A stretch of DNA of 64,000 nt from Streptomyces sp. SCSIO 30461 (GTDB taxonomy: Bacteria; Actinomycetota; Actinomycetes; Streptomycetales; Streptomycetaceae), in assembly GCF_037023745.1 (NCBI RefSeq), contig NZ_CP146101.1:4332001-4396000 (forward strand). Reading direction: 5' to 3'. This document shows, piece after piece, positions 54,711 to 63,066 of the stretch (position 1 is the first letter of the stretch; the number at the start of each line of letters is the position of its first letter). Position numbers and translations under genes: made by a program. The notes under the pieces are model-generated. The model was not told the DNA's origin. It searched no databases and saw only the letters and a list, made by a program, of their open reading frames with translations.

Positions 54711-56180
54711 ATGGTAGAGCTGTTCATCGGCGGCGAATGGACCGCGGCCGCCGACGGCGGAGTGCGGGAGATCCGCTGTCCGGCCGACGGCACGCTGGTG
54801 GCGACCGTGGACGAGGCCGGACCGAAGGACGCGTCGGCGGCGGTCGCCGCCGCCCGGGACGCGTTCGACCGCGGACCCTGGCCCGGCACCCCGGCGGCCG
54901 AGCGCGGGGCGCTGCTGCTGCGGGTCTCCGCTCTGCTGGAACGGGACAAGGACGCGCTCGCCCGCGCCGAGTCTCTGGACACCGGCAAGCGACTGGTCGA
55001 AAGCGTGTACGACATGGAGGACATCGCCCGCTGCTTCCGCTACTTCGGCAGCCTGGTGGCGACCGGCGGGCACGGCCGGGTCGTGGACACCGGTGACCCG
55101 GGCGTGGACAGCAGGGTGGTCCACGAGCCCGTCGGTGTCTGCGCGCTCATCACCCCGTGGAACTACCCCCTTCTGCAGACCGCCTGGAAGGTGGCTCCCG
55201 CGCTGGGAGCCGGGAACACCTTCGTCCTCAAACCGAGCGAGCTGACCCCGCACACAGCCGTCATGCTGATGCGGCTGCTCGCCGAGGCCGGGCTCCCCGC
55301 GGGAGCGGCCAATCTGGTACTCGGCGCGGGAGCCACCGCGGGCGCGCCGCTCACCGAAGACCCCCGGGTGGACATGGTGTCGTTCACAGGCGGCCTGGTC
55401 ACCGGCCGCCGCATCATGGCCGCGGCGGCTCCGACCGTGAAGAAGGTGGCCCTTGAGCTCGGTGGCAAGAACCCCAACATCGTATTCGCCGACGCCGCCT
55501 TCGACGCCGCCGTCGACTACGCGCTCACCGCGGTGTTCCTGCACGCCGGCCAGGTCTGCTCGGCGGGGGCCAGGCTGCTCGTCCAGGAAGAACTGCACGA
55601 CGCGTTCGTCACCGAACTGGTCAGACAGGCGGGGGCCATCCCCCTCGGCGGACCGTTCGATGACGACGCCAGGGCCGGACCGCTGATCTCCGCCGCGCAC
55701 CGCGAGAAGGTGGAGGCCTATGTGGCTGCCGGACTCGCCGAAGGGGCGGTGCTGCGCTGCGGAGGTGAGCGGCCCGACGATCCCGCGCTGCGGGACGGCT
55801 TCTACTACCTGCCGACCGTGCTCGACGAGTGCACCCCCGGGATGTCCGTGGTCACCGACGAGTCGTTCGGACCGGTGCTCACCGTGGAGCGGTTCCGTGA
55901 CGAGGACGAGGCTGTCGCCCTGGCCAATGACACCGTCTACGGGCTCGCCGGGGCGGTGTGGACCTCGGACGCCGCCCGCGGGCACCGGGTCGCCTCGCGG
56001 GTGCGTGCCGGGACCGTGTGGATCAACGACTTCCACCCCTACGTGCCCCAGGCGGAGTGGGGCGGGATGAAGCAGTCCGGCTTCGGCCGCGAACTCGGCC
56101 CGACCGGACTGGCCGAGTACCAGGAGGCCAAGCACATCTGGCGCAACCTGTCGCCCAGCCCGCAGAGGTGGTTCGCGTGA
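54711..56180 (+). CDS. betB: aldehyde dehydrogenase, betaine-aldehyde type
   Basis: 489 aa, NAD(P)-dependent ALDH fold: ITPWNYPLLQTAWKVAPALG, FTGGLVTGRRIMAAAA, ELGGKNPNIVFADA (catalytic Glu), and the nucleophile Cys in HAGQVCSAGARL. The closest use by context is oxidation of betaine aldehyde to glycine betaine, since a choline-dehydrogenase-like GMC enzyme and an APC permease follow in the same operon. GTGA overlap with the permease. The symbol is by context; substrate was not read from sequence. Confidence 0.88.
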   Translation: MVELFIGGEWTAAADGGVREIRCPADGTLVATVDEAGPKDASAAVAAARDAFDRGPWPGTPAAERGALLLRVSALLERDKDALARAESLDTGKRLVESVYDMEDIARCFRYFGSLVATGGHGRVVDTGDPGVDSRVVHEPVGVCALITPWNYPLLQTAWKVAPALGAGNTFVLKPSELTPHTAVMLMRLLAEAGLPAGAANLVLGAGATAGAPLTEDPRVDMVSFTGGLVTGRRIMAAAAPTVKKVALELGGKNPNIVFADAAFDAAVDYALTAVFLHAGQVCSAGARLLVQEELHDAFVTELVRQAGAIPLGGPFDDDARAGPLISAAHREKVEAYVAAGLAEGAVLRCGGERPDDPALRDGFYYLPTVLDECTPGMSVVTDESFGPVLTVERFRDEDEAVALANDTVYGLAGAVWTSDAARGHRVASRVRAGTVWINDFHPYVPQAEWGGMKQSGFGRELGPTGLAEYQEAKHIWRNLSPSPQRWFA

Positions 56181-57745
56181 CGACGAACACCGGCCCCGCG
56201 CCCCGGTCGCCCGGCCCTGCCCCGGGGCCCGGCGGCCGGAACGACGACGAGGCCATCGCCGAACTCGGCTACAAGCCGGAGCTCAAACGCACCCTCGGCA
56301 ACTTCCACACCTTCGCCGCCGGGATCAGCTACATCTCAATCCTCACCGGGACCTTCCAGCTGTTCTACTTCGGTGTCGCCTTCGGCGGCCCCGCCTACTG
56401 GTGGTCCTGGCCCATGGTCTTCGTGGGGCAGCTGATGGTCGCCCTCTGCTTCTGCGAACTGGCCGCCCGCTATCCGGTGGCCGGTTCCGTCTACAACTGG
56501 GCGAAGAAGATGGGCGGCCCCCACACGGGCTGGCTCGGCGGCTGGATGATGCTCACCGCGACCATGGTGACGCTGGCCGCCGTGGCGCTGGCCTACCAGA
56601 TCACACTGCCCCGGATCGACCCGGTCTTCCAGTTCATCGGCGACGGCAGCGGCTCGACCGCCGCCGCCAACGCCGTCCTGCTGGGCTCGGTGCTCATCCT
56701 GTTCTCCACCCTCGTGAACGCCTTCGGCGTCAAACTGATGGCGCAGATCAACTCCGGCGGTGTCTTCATCGAGCTGATCGCCGCCGTCGCCCTGGTCATC
56801 TGCCTGGCCGTGAACATCACCCGCGGCCCGGGCGAGGTGCTCACCCAGACCTACGGACTGGGCGCGGACTACACCTGGGGCTACTTCGGCGCGTTCCTGA
56901 CCGCCTCGCTCGCCTCCGCCTATGTGATGTACGGATTCGACACCGCCTCGTCACTCGGAGAGGAGTCGCACGACCCGGCGCGCAACTGCCCCCGCGCGAT
57001 CCTGCGGGCCCTGATCGCGTCCTTCGCACTGGGCGGGCTCATCCTGCTCTTCGCTTTGATGGCCGTACCGGACCTGTTCGCGAAGCAGCTCTCCACCGAG
57101 GGCCTGCAGTACGTGGTGCTCGCGACCCTCGGTCCGACCGTCGGCGAGGTGTTCCTGTGGTGCGTGGTGATCGCCATCACCGTATGCGTACTGGCGGTAC
57201 AGGCCGCGGGCATCCGGCTGATGTTCGCCATGGCGCGCGACAACAACCTGCCCGCCGGCTCGAAGCTGGCCAGAGTGAGCCCGCGCTTCAAGACTCCGGT
57301 CGTGCCCGCCATCGTGATGGGCGTGATCGGTGTGCTGGTCCTGGTCGTCAACGTCAACCAGCCGCAGATCTTCTCGGTGATCACCAGCATCGCGATCATC
57401 ATGATCTACGTCGCCTATCTGATGGTCACCACCCCCATGCTGGTCCAGCGGCTGCGCGGGCGGTGGAAGCCGGCAGAAGGCCGCTTCTCACTCGGCAGGT
57501 TCGGGCTGCCGATCAACATCCTCGCGGTGCTGTGGGGCACCGCGATGTCCCTCAACCTCGCCTGGCCGCGCGCCGAGGTCTACAACGCGACCGGCCCGCA
57601 GCACTGGTACCTGCGCTGGGGCGCGTTCCTGTTCATCGGCATCGTCGCGGTCGGCGGGTTCACCTACTACTGGTTCGTGCAGCGGCACCGTACCGGTGTG
57701 CTGGCCGAGCACGCGGCACGGACCGCGGACCCCACCGCCCCCTGA
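56177..57745 (+). CDS. APC-superfamily amino acid/amine permease (522 aa)
   Basis: Twelve membrane helices after a 60-residue cytoplasmic start; GISYISILTGTFQLFYFGVAFG and CELAARYPVAGSVYNWAKKMGG are the APC motifs. The GTG at 56177 overlaps the dehydrogenase stop. Placed between the two oxidising enzymes it should bring in their substrate, choline or another amine/amino alcohol, but APC proteins of this kind also take GABA and amino acids. Confidence 0.9.
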   Translation: MTTNTGPAPRSPGPAPGPGGRNDDEAIAELGYKPELKRTLGNFHTFAAGISYISILTGTFQLFYFGVAFGGPAYWWSWPMVFVGQLMVALCFCELAARYPVAGSVYNWAKKMGGPHTGWLGGWMMLTATMVTLAAVALAYQITLPRIDPVFQFIGDGSGSTAAANAVLLGSVLILFSTLVNAFGVKLMAQINSGGVFIELIAAVALVICLAVNITRGPGEVLTQTYGLGADYTWGYFGAFLTASLASAYVMYGFDTASSLGEESHDPARNCPRAILRALIASFALGGLILLFALMAVPDLFAKQLSTEGLQYVVLATLGPTVGEVFLWCVVIAITVCVLAVQAAGIRLMFAMARDNNLPAGSKLARVSPRFKTPVVPAIVMGVIGVLVLVVNVNQPQIFSVITSIAIIMIYVAYLMVTTPMLVQRLRGRWKPAEGRFSLGRFGLPINILAVLWGTAMSLNLAWPRAEVYNATGPQHWYLRWGAFLFIGIVAVGGFTYYWFVQRHRTGVLAEHAARTADPTAP

Positions 57746-57791
57746 TGAGCCCCCTCAAGAAGACCGGCCCGCCCTCGATCCTGGAGCTCCG

Positions 57792-59351
57792 ATGACCTCA
57801 GACAGGCCCCTGGCGGAGTTCGACCATGTCGTGGTCGGCGGAGGCACGGCCGGAGCCGTGATCGCCGCGCGGCTGACCGAGGACCCGGAGGTCACGGTGT
57901 GCCTGGTGGAGGCCGGGCCGTCAGATGTGGGCGAGGACGGCATCCTCAGGCTGGACCGCTGGATGGCGCTGCTGGAGTCGGGCTTCGACTGGGACTACCC
58001 GGTCGAGCCCCAGGAGAACGGCAACAGCTTCCTGCGGCACGCCCGTGCCAAGGTGCTCGGCGGTTGCTCGTCGCACAACTCCTGCATCGCCTTCTGGGCA
58101 CCGGCCGAGGACCTCGACGAGTGGGGCGCCATGGGCTGTACGGGCTGGAGCGCCGCGGACTGCTTCCCGCTCTACCGGCGCCTTGAGACCAACGACGGCC
58201 CCGGCGAGCACGGCCACTCGGGGCCCGTCCATCTGCGCCAGGTGCCACCGCTCGATCCCTGCGGACGGGCCCTGCTCGAGGCGTGCGCCGCGGCCGGCAT
58301 CCCGCGTACCCCGTTCAACACCGGCACCACCGTGGTGCGCGGGGCCGACTGGTTCCAGATCAACTGCTTCCCGGACGGCACCAGGGCCTCCGCGTCCGTT
58401 TCGTATCTGCATCCGGTGCTCGGCAGGCGCCCCAATCTGGAAGTGCGCACCGGCCGTCAGGCCCGCAGGCTGCTCTTCGCCGAGGACGGGCGCTGCACCG
58501 GGGTCGAGTACCTGGAACCGGACGCGGTCCACACCGGAGCCGTCTCCGCGCGCCGCGAAGTGATCGTGTGCTGCGGTGCGATCGACTCGCCGAAGCTGCT
58601 GATGCTCTCCGGCATCGGGCCGGCCGACGAGCTGCGGGCGGTGGGGGTCGACGTGCGCGTGGACTCGCCCGGTGTCGGCTCCAACCTCCAGGACCACCCC
58701 GAGGGGGTGATCATGTGGGAGGCGAAGCAGCCCATGGTCACCAGCTCGACGCAGTGGTGGGAGATCGGGATCTTCACCGACACCGAACCCGGTCTGGACC
58801 GGCCGGATCTGATGTTCCACTACGGGTCGGTGCCCTTCGACATGAACACCTATCGGCGCGGTTATCCCACGACGGACAACGCCTTCTGTCTGACGCCCAA
58901 TGTCACCCGGGCCCGATCGCTGGGCACGGTGCGGCTGCGCAGCCGGGACTTCCGCGACAAGCCGAAGGTGGACCCGCGCTACTTCACCGACGAGCACGAC
59001 ATCCGGGTGATGACCCACGGCCTGCGGCTGGCGCGCGAGATCGTGGCGCAGTCCCCGATGGCCGACTGGGCGGGTGACGAGCTGGCTCCCGGGCCGGGAG
59101 CACGGAGCGACGAGGAGTTGTTCGCGTATATCCGCGAGACGCACAACACCGTCTACCACCCGGCCTGCACGGTACGGATGGGCGCCGACGACGACCCACG
59201 CGCGCCGCTCGACGCCCGGCTCCGGGTCAAGGGGGTCCGGGGGCTGCGGGTGGCCGACGCCTCGGTGATGCCGTTCCTCCCCGCGGTCAACCCCTGTATC
59301 ACCACGATGATGATCGGCGAGAAGTGCGCCGATCTGGTCCGGGAGGGCTGA
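57792..59351 (+). CDS. betA: GMC-family oxidoreductase, choline-dehydrogenase type
   Basis: 519 aa. FAD motif FDHVVVGGGTAGAVIAARLTE, GMC signature ARAKVLGGCSSHNSCIAF, second signature GAIDSPKLLMLSGIGP, and the C-terminal catalytic His/Asn pair in TVYHPACTVRMG and FLPAVNPCITTMMIGEK. Members oxidise choline and other alcohols to aldehydes. Together with the aldehyde dehydrogenase it would give glycine betaine, an osmoprotectant. ATG 57792 after GGAGCTCC. A perfect terminator hairpin follows by 5 bp. Confidence 0.9.
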   Translation: MTSDRPLAEFDHVVVGGGTAGAVIAARLTEDPEVTVCLVEAGPSDVGEDGILRLDRWMALLESGFDWDYPVEPQENGNSFLRHARAKVLGGCSSHNSCIAFWAPAEDLDEWGAMGCTGWSAADCFPLYRRLETNDGPGEHGHSGPVHLRQVPPLDPCGRALLEACAAAGIPRTPFNTGTTVVRGADWFQINCFPDGTRASASVSYLHPVLGRRPNLEVRTGRQARRLLFAEDGRCTGVEYLEPDAVHTGAVSARREVIVCCGAIDSPKLLMLSGIGPADELRAVGVDVRVDSPGVGSNLQDHPEGVIMWEAKQPMVTSSTQWWEIGIFTDTEPGLDRPDLMFHYGSVPFDMNTYRRGYPTTDNAFCLTPNVTRARSLGTVRLRSRDFRDKPKVDPRYFTDEHDIRVMTHGLRLAREIVAQSPMADWAGDELAPGPGARSDEELFAYIRETHNTVYHPACTVRMGADDDPRAPLDARLRVKGVRGLRVADASVMPFLPAVNPCITTMMIGEKCADLVREG

Positions 59352-59356
59352 TGTAC

Positions 59357-59398
59357 GCCGTCTGCCGTGGTCCGGGGAGCCGGACCACGGCAGACGGC
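59357..59398 (+). terminator. perfect 19-bp terminator hairpin
   Basis: GCCGTCTGCCGTGGTCCGG (59357-59375), loop GGAG, CCGGACCACGGCAGACGGC (59380-59398). It stands between convergent genes, 5 bp after the GMC gene and 20 bp before the stop end of the small gene at 59419, and can end both. Confidence 0.9.
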
Positions 59399-59418
59399 GG
59401 GGGCCTCGGGGGGGTGCG

Positions 59419-59721
59419 CTACCGAGCCGAGGTCCCGGTGATCCAGCGCCGAAGTGTGGCGTTCGTGGTGTCATCGAGCAGGCACAGGGCCTCGATGGCC
59501 TCCAGATCACCCGGCAGCGGAGCGATCCCCGCCGAGGTCAGCGCGGCGTGAAGGTCCAGACGCCGTGAGTCCGCCGGGTTCAGCGGGAACGGCAGCCGCT
59601 GCTCCGGCTCGGGCGGCGGCAGGAAGAAGTCGCCGGTGTACGTACCGGTGTACGCGCCGCTGCCGTCGCCCAGCCCGCCGATGAAGTCGGTACCGGGAAA
59701 GCGGTAGAGATCAACAGCCAT
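59419..59721 (-). CDS. small hypothetical protein (100 aa)
   Basis: Not recognised. ATG 59721 is preceded by GAGGCTC. The product (MAVDLYRFPGTDFIGGLGDG) has a Gly/Tyr/Thr-rich start, a Pro-rich centre, and a helical end (LHAALTSAGIAPLPGDLEAI). No signal or membrane segment. It is followed by the shared terminator at 59357-59398. The end resembles a small regulatory helical module but no family is claimed. Confidence 0.6.
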   Translation of the reverse strand: MAVDLYRFPGTDFIGGLGDGSGAYTGTYTGDFFLPPPEPEQRLPFPLNPADSRRLDLHAALTSAGIAPLPGDLEAIEALCLLDDTTNATLRRWITGTSAR

Positions 59722-59967
59722 GAGAGCCTCCTCAGTGGTGTCCTGATTGCCAGGAGGCGCAGGCCACTGGGAGCGGTTGCACGAGGGGACGACGACCACC
59801 CGTTTGGCCCTGTCGAACCCGCCCGGGGAGAGACGGGTCGCCCCGTCTCCGGCACCCGCCGTGCGCTGGTCATCGGCTTCTGAGTCGCCCCCTGGCCCTG
59901 AAGCGGGACAGCATGGAGTGGTGAGGCCGTCGGCGGTGGACGCCCGCTCAGGCAGGAGCTACAGACA

Positions 59968-62421
59968 GTGACCAGGCAGAGCTTTGCGTTCTGTGGGGCT
60001 GAGCTGGCCGCTGTATACGTGCTGGCCGAAGGGGGCCGGGAGCTCCATCTGGCCGAGTTGACCGGTGATCGCAGTGTGTTGTATGGGCTCCCGGCGATCC
60101 TCGCGGTGGAGGGCCACTCCCCCGCCGCCGACGCCTTTCGCGCCGGTGCCTCCCTGTGGCTGAGCCCGAAGGAGCTGGCCGCCTACATCGAGAGCGACCC
60201 CCACCACTTCCCCGGCCGGATCATGCGGCACACCAGCGGGTCCTCCCCTGCCAAGGTCTCCCTGGGGGCGGTGCCGCTCGGGCGCGGAGCCAAGGAACTG
60301 GGTTGTCTGGTGGTGGCGGGAGAGGTCCCGGACGGCTTCAGCCCCGACCGGCGCGCCCTGCTGGAGTTGTACGCGGACCAGGTCGCCGCCTCACTCGAAT
60401 CGGTCGCCGCCCACGCCCCCGGGCGCGCCGCCCCCCGGCCCCAGCTGGGCCAGAGCCTGGTGCCGTTGCGCGGCGGTGCGTTCATCCTGGAGCTGGCCAC
60501 GGGGCGCATGGAGGCACACGAACACGTACTGGACCTGCTGGGCATCGCGCCCGACCACTTCGACGGCCGGGTGGAGACCCTGCTGGCCTGCGCGGTGCCG
60601 GACGACATTCCGGCCCTGATGGCCGTCGTGGAGCCGGACCGGCTGTCCGCCACCGCCCAGCAGTTGGCGTTCCGTATCCGCCGTCCCGGCGGTGAGCTGC
60701 GCTGGCTGGGGCTGCGCTGCCGGGTCGAGGTGGACGCGGAGGGAACTCCCGAGCGGGTGCTCGGGGTGGTCGCCGACGCCGCGTATCTGCGTCCCAGCGA
60801 GGACGATGTGTCGATCGTGCAGCGGCTCTCGGCGACCTTGGCCCGCGCACGGACCATCAAGGACGTCAGCCAGCTCGTGGTGGACTCGCTGCGGGACCCG
60901 CTGCGGGCCAGCCGGGTCGCGCTCGCCGAGTTGGAGTCCGACCGGCTCGTGGTGACCCTGCTCGATCCTCCGGAACCGGACGCCTGGCCCGACCTCTGGC
61001 GGTCCGAGTGGCGGTCCGAGTGGCCCGACGCACCGGTGCACGCGCTGCCCACGCTGCAGAGCGCGCTCCGCGAGGGCCATGTGAGCCTGTGGCCACCGGG
61101 AGCCGACCTCGAACCCGCTCTGGGCGGTATCGGACCGGGCGGTCTGGCGGTGCTGCCGCTGCCGTCCGACGGGCGCATGGTCGGGGTGTGCCTGGTGGGG
61201 TGGGACGAGGACCACCGCTTCGGGCCCGAGGAGCGCTCACTGCTGACGGCGACGGCGGGGCTCACCGGTCAGGCCCTGATGCGGGCGCACGCGATGGACG
61301 CCGGTCATGAGCTGGCCACGATGCTCCAGCGCAGTCTGCTGCCCCGGAAGCTGCCCGAACTTCCGGGCGGGGAGGCCGTGGCCCGCTATCTGCCCGCGAC
61401 GGCCGGACTCGAGGTGGGCGGCGACTGGTACGACGTGATCCCGTTGCGCGACGGGCATGTGGCCCTCGTGATCGGGGACGTCCAGGGGCACAGCGCCGGT
61501 GCCGCCACCATCATGGGCCAGATGCGCACCGCAGTCCGGGCCTACGCGGTGGAAGGCCATCCGCCCGACGTGGTGATGGCCCGCGCCAACCGGCTGCTGG
61601 TGGGCATGGAGACCGATCTGTTCGCCACGTGTCTCTATGTCGACCTGGACATGGAGGAGGGCATCGCACGGCTGGTACGGGCCGGCCATCTGCCACCGGT
61701 CATCCGCCATCCGGACGGCGGCACCGAGGTGATGGACATCTACGGCGGTCCCCCGCTGGGCGTACTGGCGGACGAGGAGTTCCCCCTGAACGAGGCCGGC
61801 CTGGCGCCCGGCACCCTGCTCATCCTGCTGACCGACGGACTGGTCGAGTCGTCGACGCTCCATGTCGAGGACGGCATGCGGCGGGTGTGCGACGTGCTCG
61901 CCGCGGCCGACCCCGAGGAGCCGGGGCGGGTGGCCGACGAGCTCCTCGTCAGCGCCAGCAGACGCGATGACGACGTGGCCGTGCTGATCCTGCGCTACGA
62001 CGGCACCCGGATGCGCCCCCTCCGGACGCACTGGACGGTCTGGCGGCTGCCCAACGCGGTCCTGCACGCCCGCCGTTACACGGCGCGCACCCTGCGCTCC
62101 TGGGGTGTGGTGGAGGAACTCGACGCAGCCCTGCTGGTCGTCTCGGAGTTGGTGACCAACGCGATCGCCCACACCCAGGGCGAGGTGCGACTGGAACTGA
62201 CGCTGTCCGCCGACCGGCTGCGCATCGCCGTCAACGACGCCTCCCCCCGCAGCCCGGTCAAACCGGCCGCCGTGGACTGGGAGGCCACCGGCGGCCGTGG
62301 ACTGCTGATCGTGGAGGCGAGTTCGGCATCCTGGGGCTCGGTGCCACTCAGTGGCGGGAAGCAGGTCTGGTCCGAGATCCCGCTGGCGCCACGTGAGCGG
62401 CTGGCCAGACCCGGGAAGTAG
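59968..62421 (+). CDS. SpoIIE-family PP2C phosphatase with PAS, GAF and anti-sigma ATPase domains (817 aa)
   Basis: Starts at GTG 59968 after CAGGAG. No membrane segment, so unlike the 11541 gene it is soluble. Order: GAF-like region (1-150), PAS (about 165-270; RIRRPGGELRWLGLRC), GAF (about 275-435), SpoIIE phosphatase (about 445-680; VGGDWYDVIPLRDGHVALVI, GDVQGHSAGAATIMGQMRT, LLTDGLVESS), HATPase (about 690-810; LVVSELVTNAIAHT). It should dephosphorylate anti-anti-sigma factors and also bind anti-anti-sigma partners. A 12-bp in-frame duplication gives W-RSEW-RSEW at about residues 348-352. Its stop lies in the operator of the next gene. Confidence 0.93.
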   Translation: MTRQSFAFCGAELAAVYVLAEGGRELHLAELTGDRSVLYGLPAILAVEGHSPAADAFRAGASLWLSPKELAAYIESDPHHFPGRIMRHTSGSSPAKVSLGAVPLGRGAKELGCLVVAGEVPDGFSPDRRALLELYADQVAASLESVAAHAPGRAAPRPQLGQSLVPLRGGAFILELATGRMEAHEHVLDLLGIAPDHFDGRVETLLACAVPDDIPALMAVVEPDRLSATAQQLAFRIRRPGGELRWLGLRCRVEVDAEGTPERVLGVVADAAYLRPSEDDVSIVQRLSATLARARTIKDVSQLVVDSLRDPLRASRVALAELESDRLVVTLLDPPEPDAWPDLWRSEWRSEWPDAPVHALPTLQSALREGHVSLWPPGADLEPALGGIGPGGLAVLPLPSDGRMVGVCLVGWDEDHRFGPEERSLLTATAGLTGQALMRAHAMDAGHELATMLQRSLLPRKLPELPGGEAVARYLPATAGLEVGGDWYDVIPLRDGHVALVIGDVQGHSAGAATIMGQMRTAVRAYAVEGHPPDVVMARANRLLVGMETDLFATCLYVDLDMEEGIARLVRAGHLPPVIRHPDGGTEVMDIYGGPPLGVLADEEFPLNEAGLAPGTLLILLTDGLVESSTLHVEDGMRRVCDVLAAADPEEPGRVADELLVSASRRDDDVAVLILRYDGTRMRPLRTHWTVWRLPNAVLHARRYTARTLRSWGVVEELDAALLVVSELVTNAIAHTQGEVRLELTLSADRLRIAVNDASPRSPVKPAAVDWEATGGRGLLIVEASSASWGSVPLSGGKQVWSEIPLAPRERLARPGK

Positions 62422-62453
62422 ACACTGTCTACGGAGCTTTGGTAGACACTGTC
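62418..62453. promoter_or_regulatory. tandem palindromic TetR operator
   Basis: GTAGACACTGTCTAC (62418-62432) is a perfect 7-1-7 inverted repeat. A second copy of its core, GTAGACACTGTC, lies at 62442-62453 immediately before the TetR ATG. The two are 24 bp apart, over two helical turns. Typical of TetR auto-control; the first copy overlaps the stop of the phosphatase gene. Confidence 0.85.
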
Positions 62454-62454
62454 C

Positions 62455-63066
62455 ATGAGCGAACGGGAAACGGGGCTGCGAGCCCGTCTGGTGGATGCCG
62501 GAGTCGAACTGCTCGAAAGGGAAGGGGCGCAGGCCCTGTCCCTGCGCGAGATCGCAAGGCAGGCGGGGGTGTCGCACGGCGCCCCACGGCGCTACTTCCC
62601 GACCCACCTCGAACTGCTGTCGGCCATCGCCCGCCGCGGCTTCGCCGACCTCACCGACCTCGCAGTAGAGACGACGGCGAAGGCACCAGCGGACCCACGG
62701 GAGCAGTTGGCCACGCTGTCCCGGGCATATCTCGACTTCGCGCTCACCCGTCGAGGCATGTTCGAGCTGATGTTCCGTCACGATCTACTGGAGAGCAATC
62801 GACTGGGCCTGCGGGACACATCACTGCCGCTCTTCTCCCTGCTCGCCGACCTCACCGCGCAGGCCTGCCCGAACACTTCCGCGGAGCCCGGCACGAACGC
62901 GGGGCAGGCCGCCCCGGCGGTGGTAGCCGCGGCTCTCTGGGCGAACCTGCACGGGATCGCCCAACTGTGGCTGTGGGGCAGCCTTCCGCTCGCGGCCGGT
63001 CTCGATGAGATCGAGCCACTGCTGCAAGCCGCACTCGACGCGCACCTCGGACCGGTGCGCCGATGA
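62455..63066 (+). CDS. TetR-family transcriptional repressor (203 aa)
   Basis: N-terminal helix-turn-helix: EREGAQALSLREIARQAGVS, HGAPRRYFPTHLELLSAIAR; C-terminal helical ligand part fits the TetR_C_33-like group. It should sit on the operator just upstream and control itself and the MFS gene, which overlaps it (ATGA). ATG 62455 starts almost inside the second operator half-site and no clear ribosome site is seen, so this mRNA may be leaderless. Confidence 0.92.
   Translation: MSERETGLRARLVDAGVELLEREGAQALSLREIARQAGVSHGAPRRYFPTHLELLSAIARRGFADLTDLAVETTAKAPADPREQLATLSRAYLDFALTRRGMFELMFRHDLLESNRLGLRDTSLPLFSLLADLTAQACPNTSAEPGTNAGQAAPAVVAAALWANLHGIAQLWLWGSLPLAAGLDEIEPLLQAALDAHLGPVRR

Noticed and set aside
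61002..61025. 12-bp tandem duplication giving W-RSEW-RSEW in the second phosphatase
   Set aside because: In-frame, in a variable GAF loop; no sign that it alters function or forms a larger repeat.
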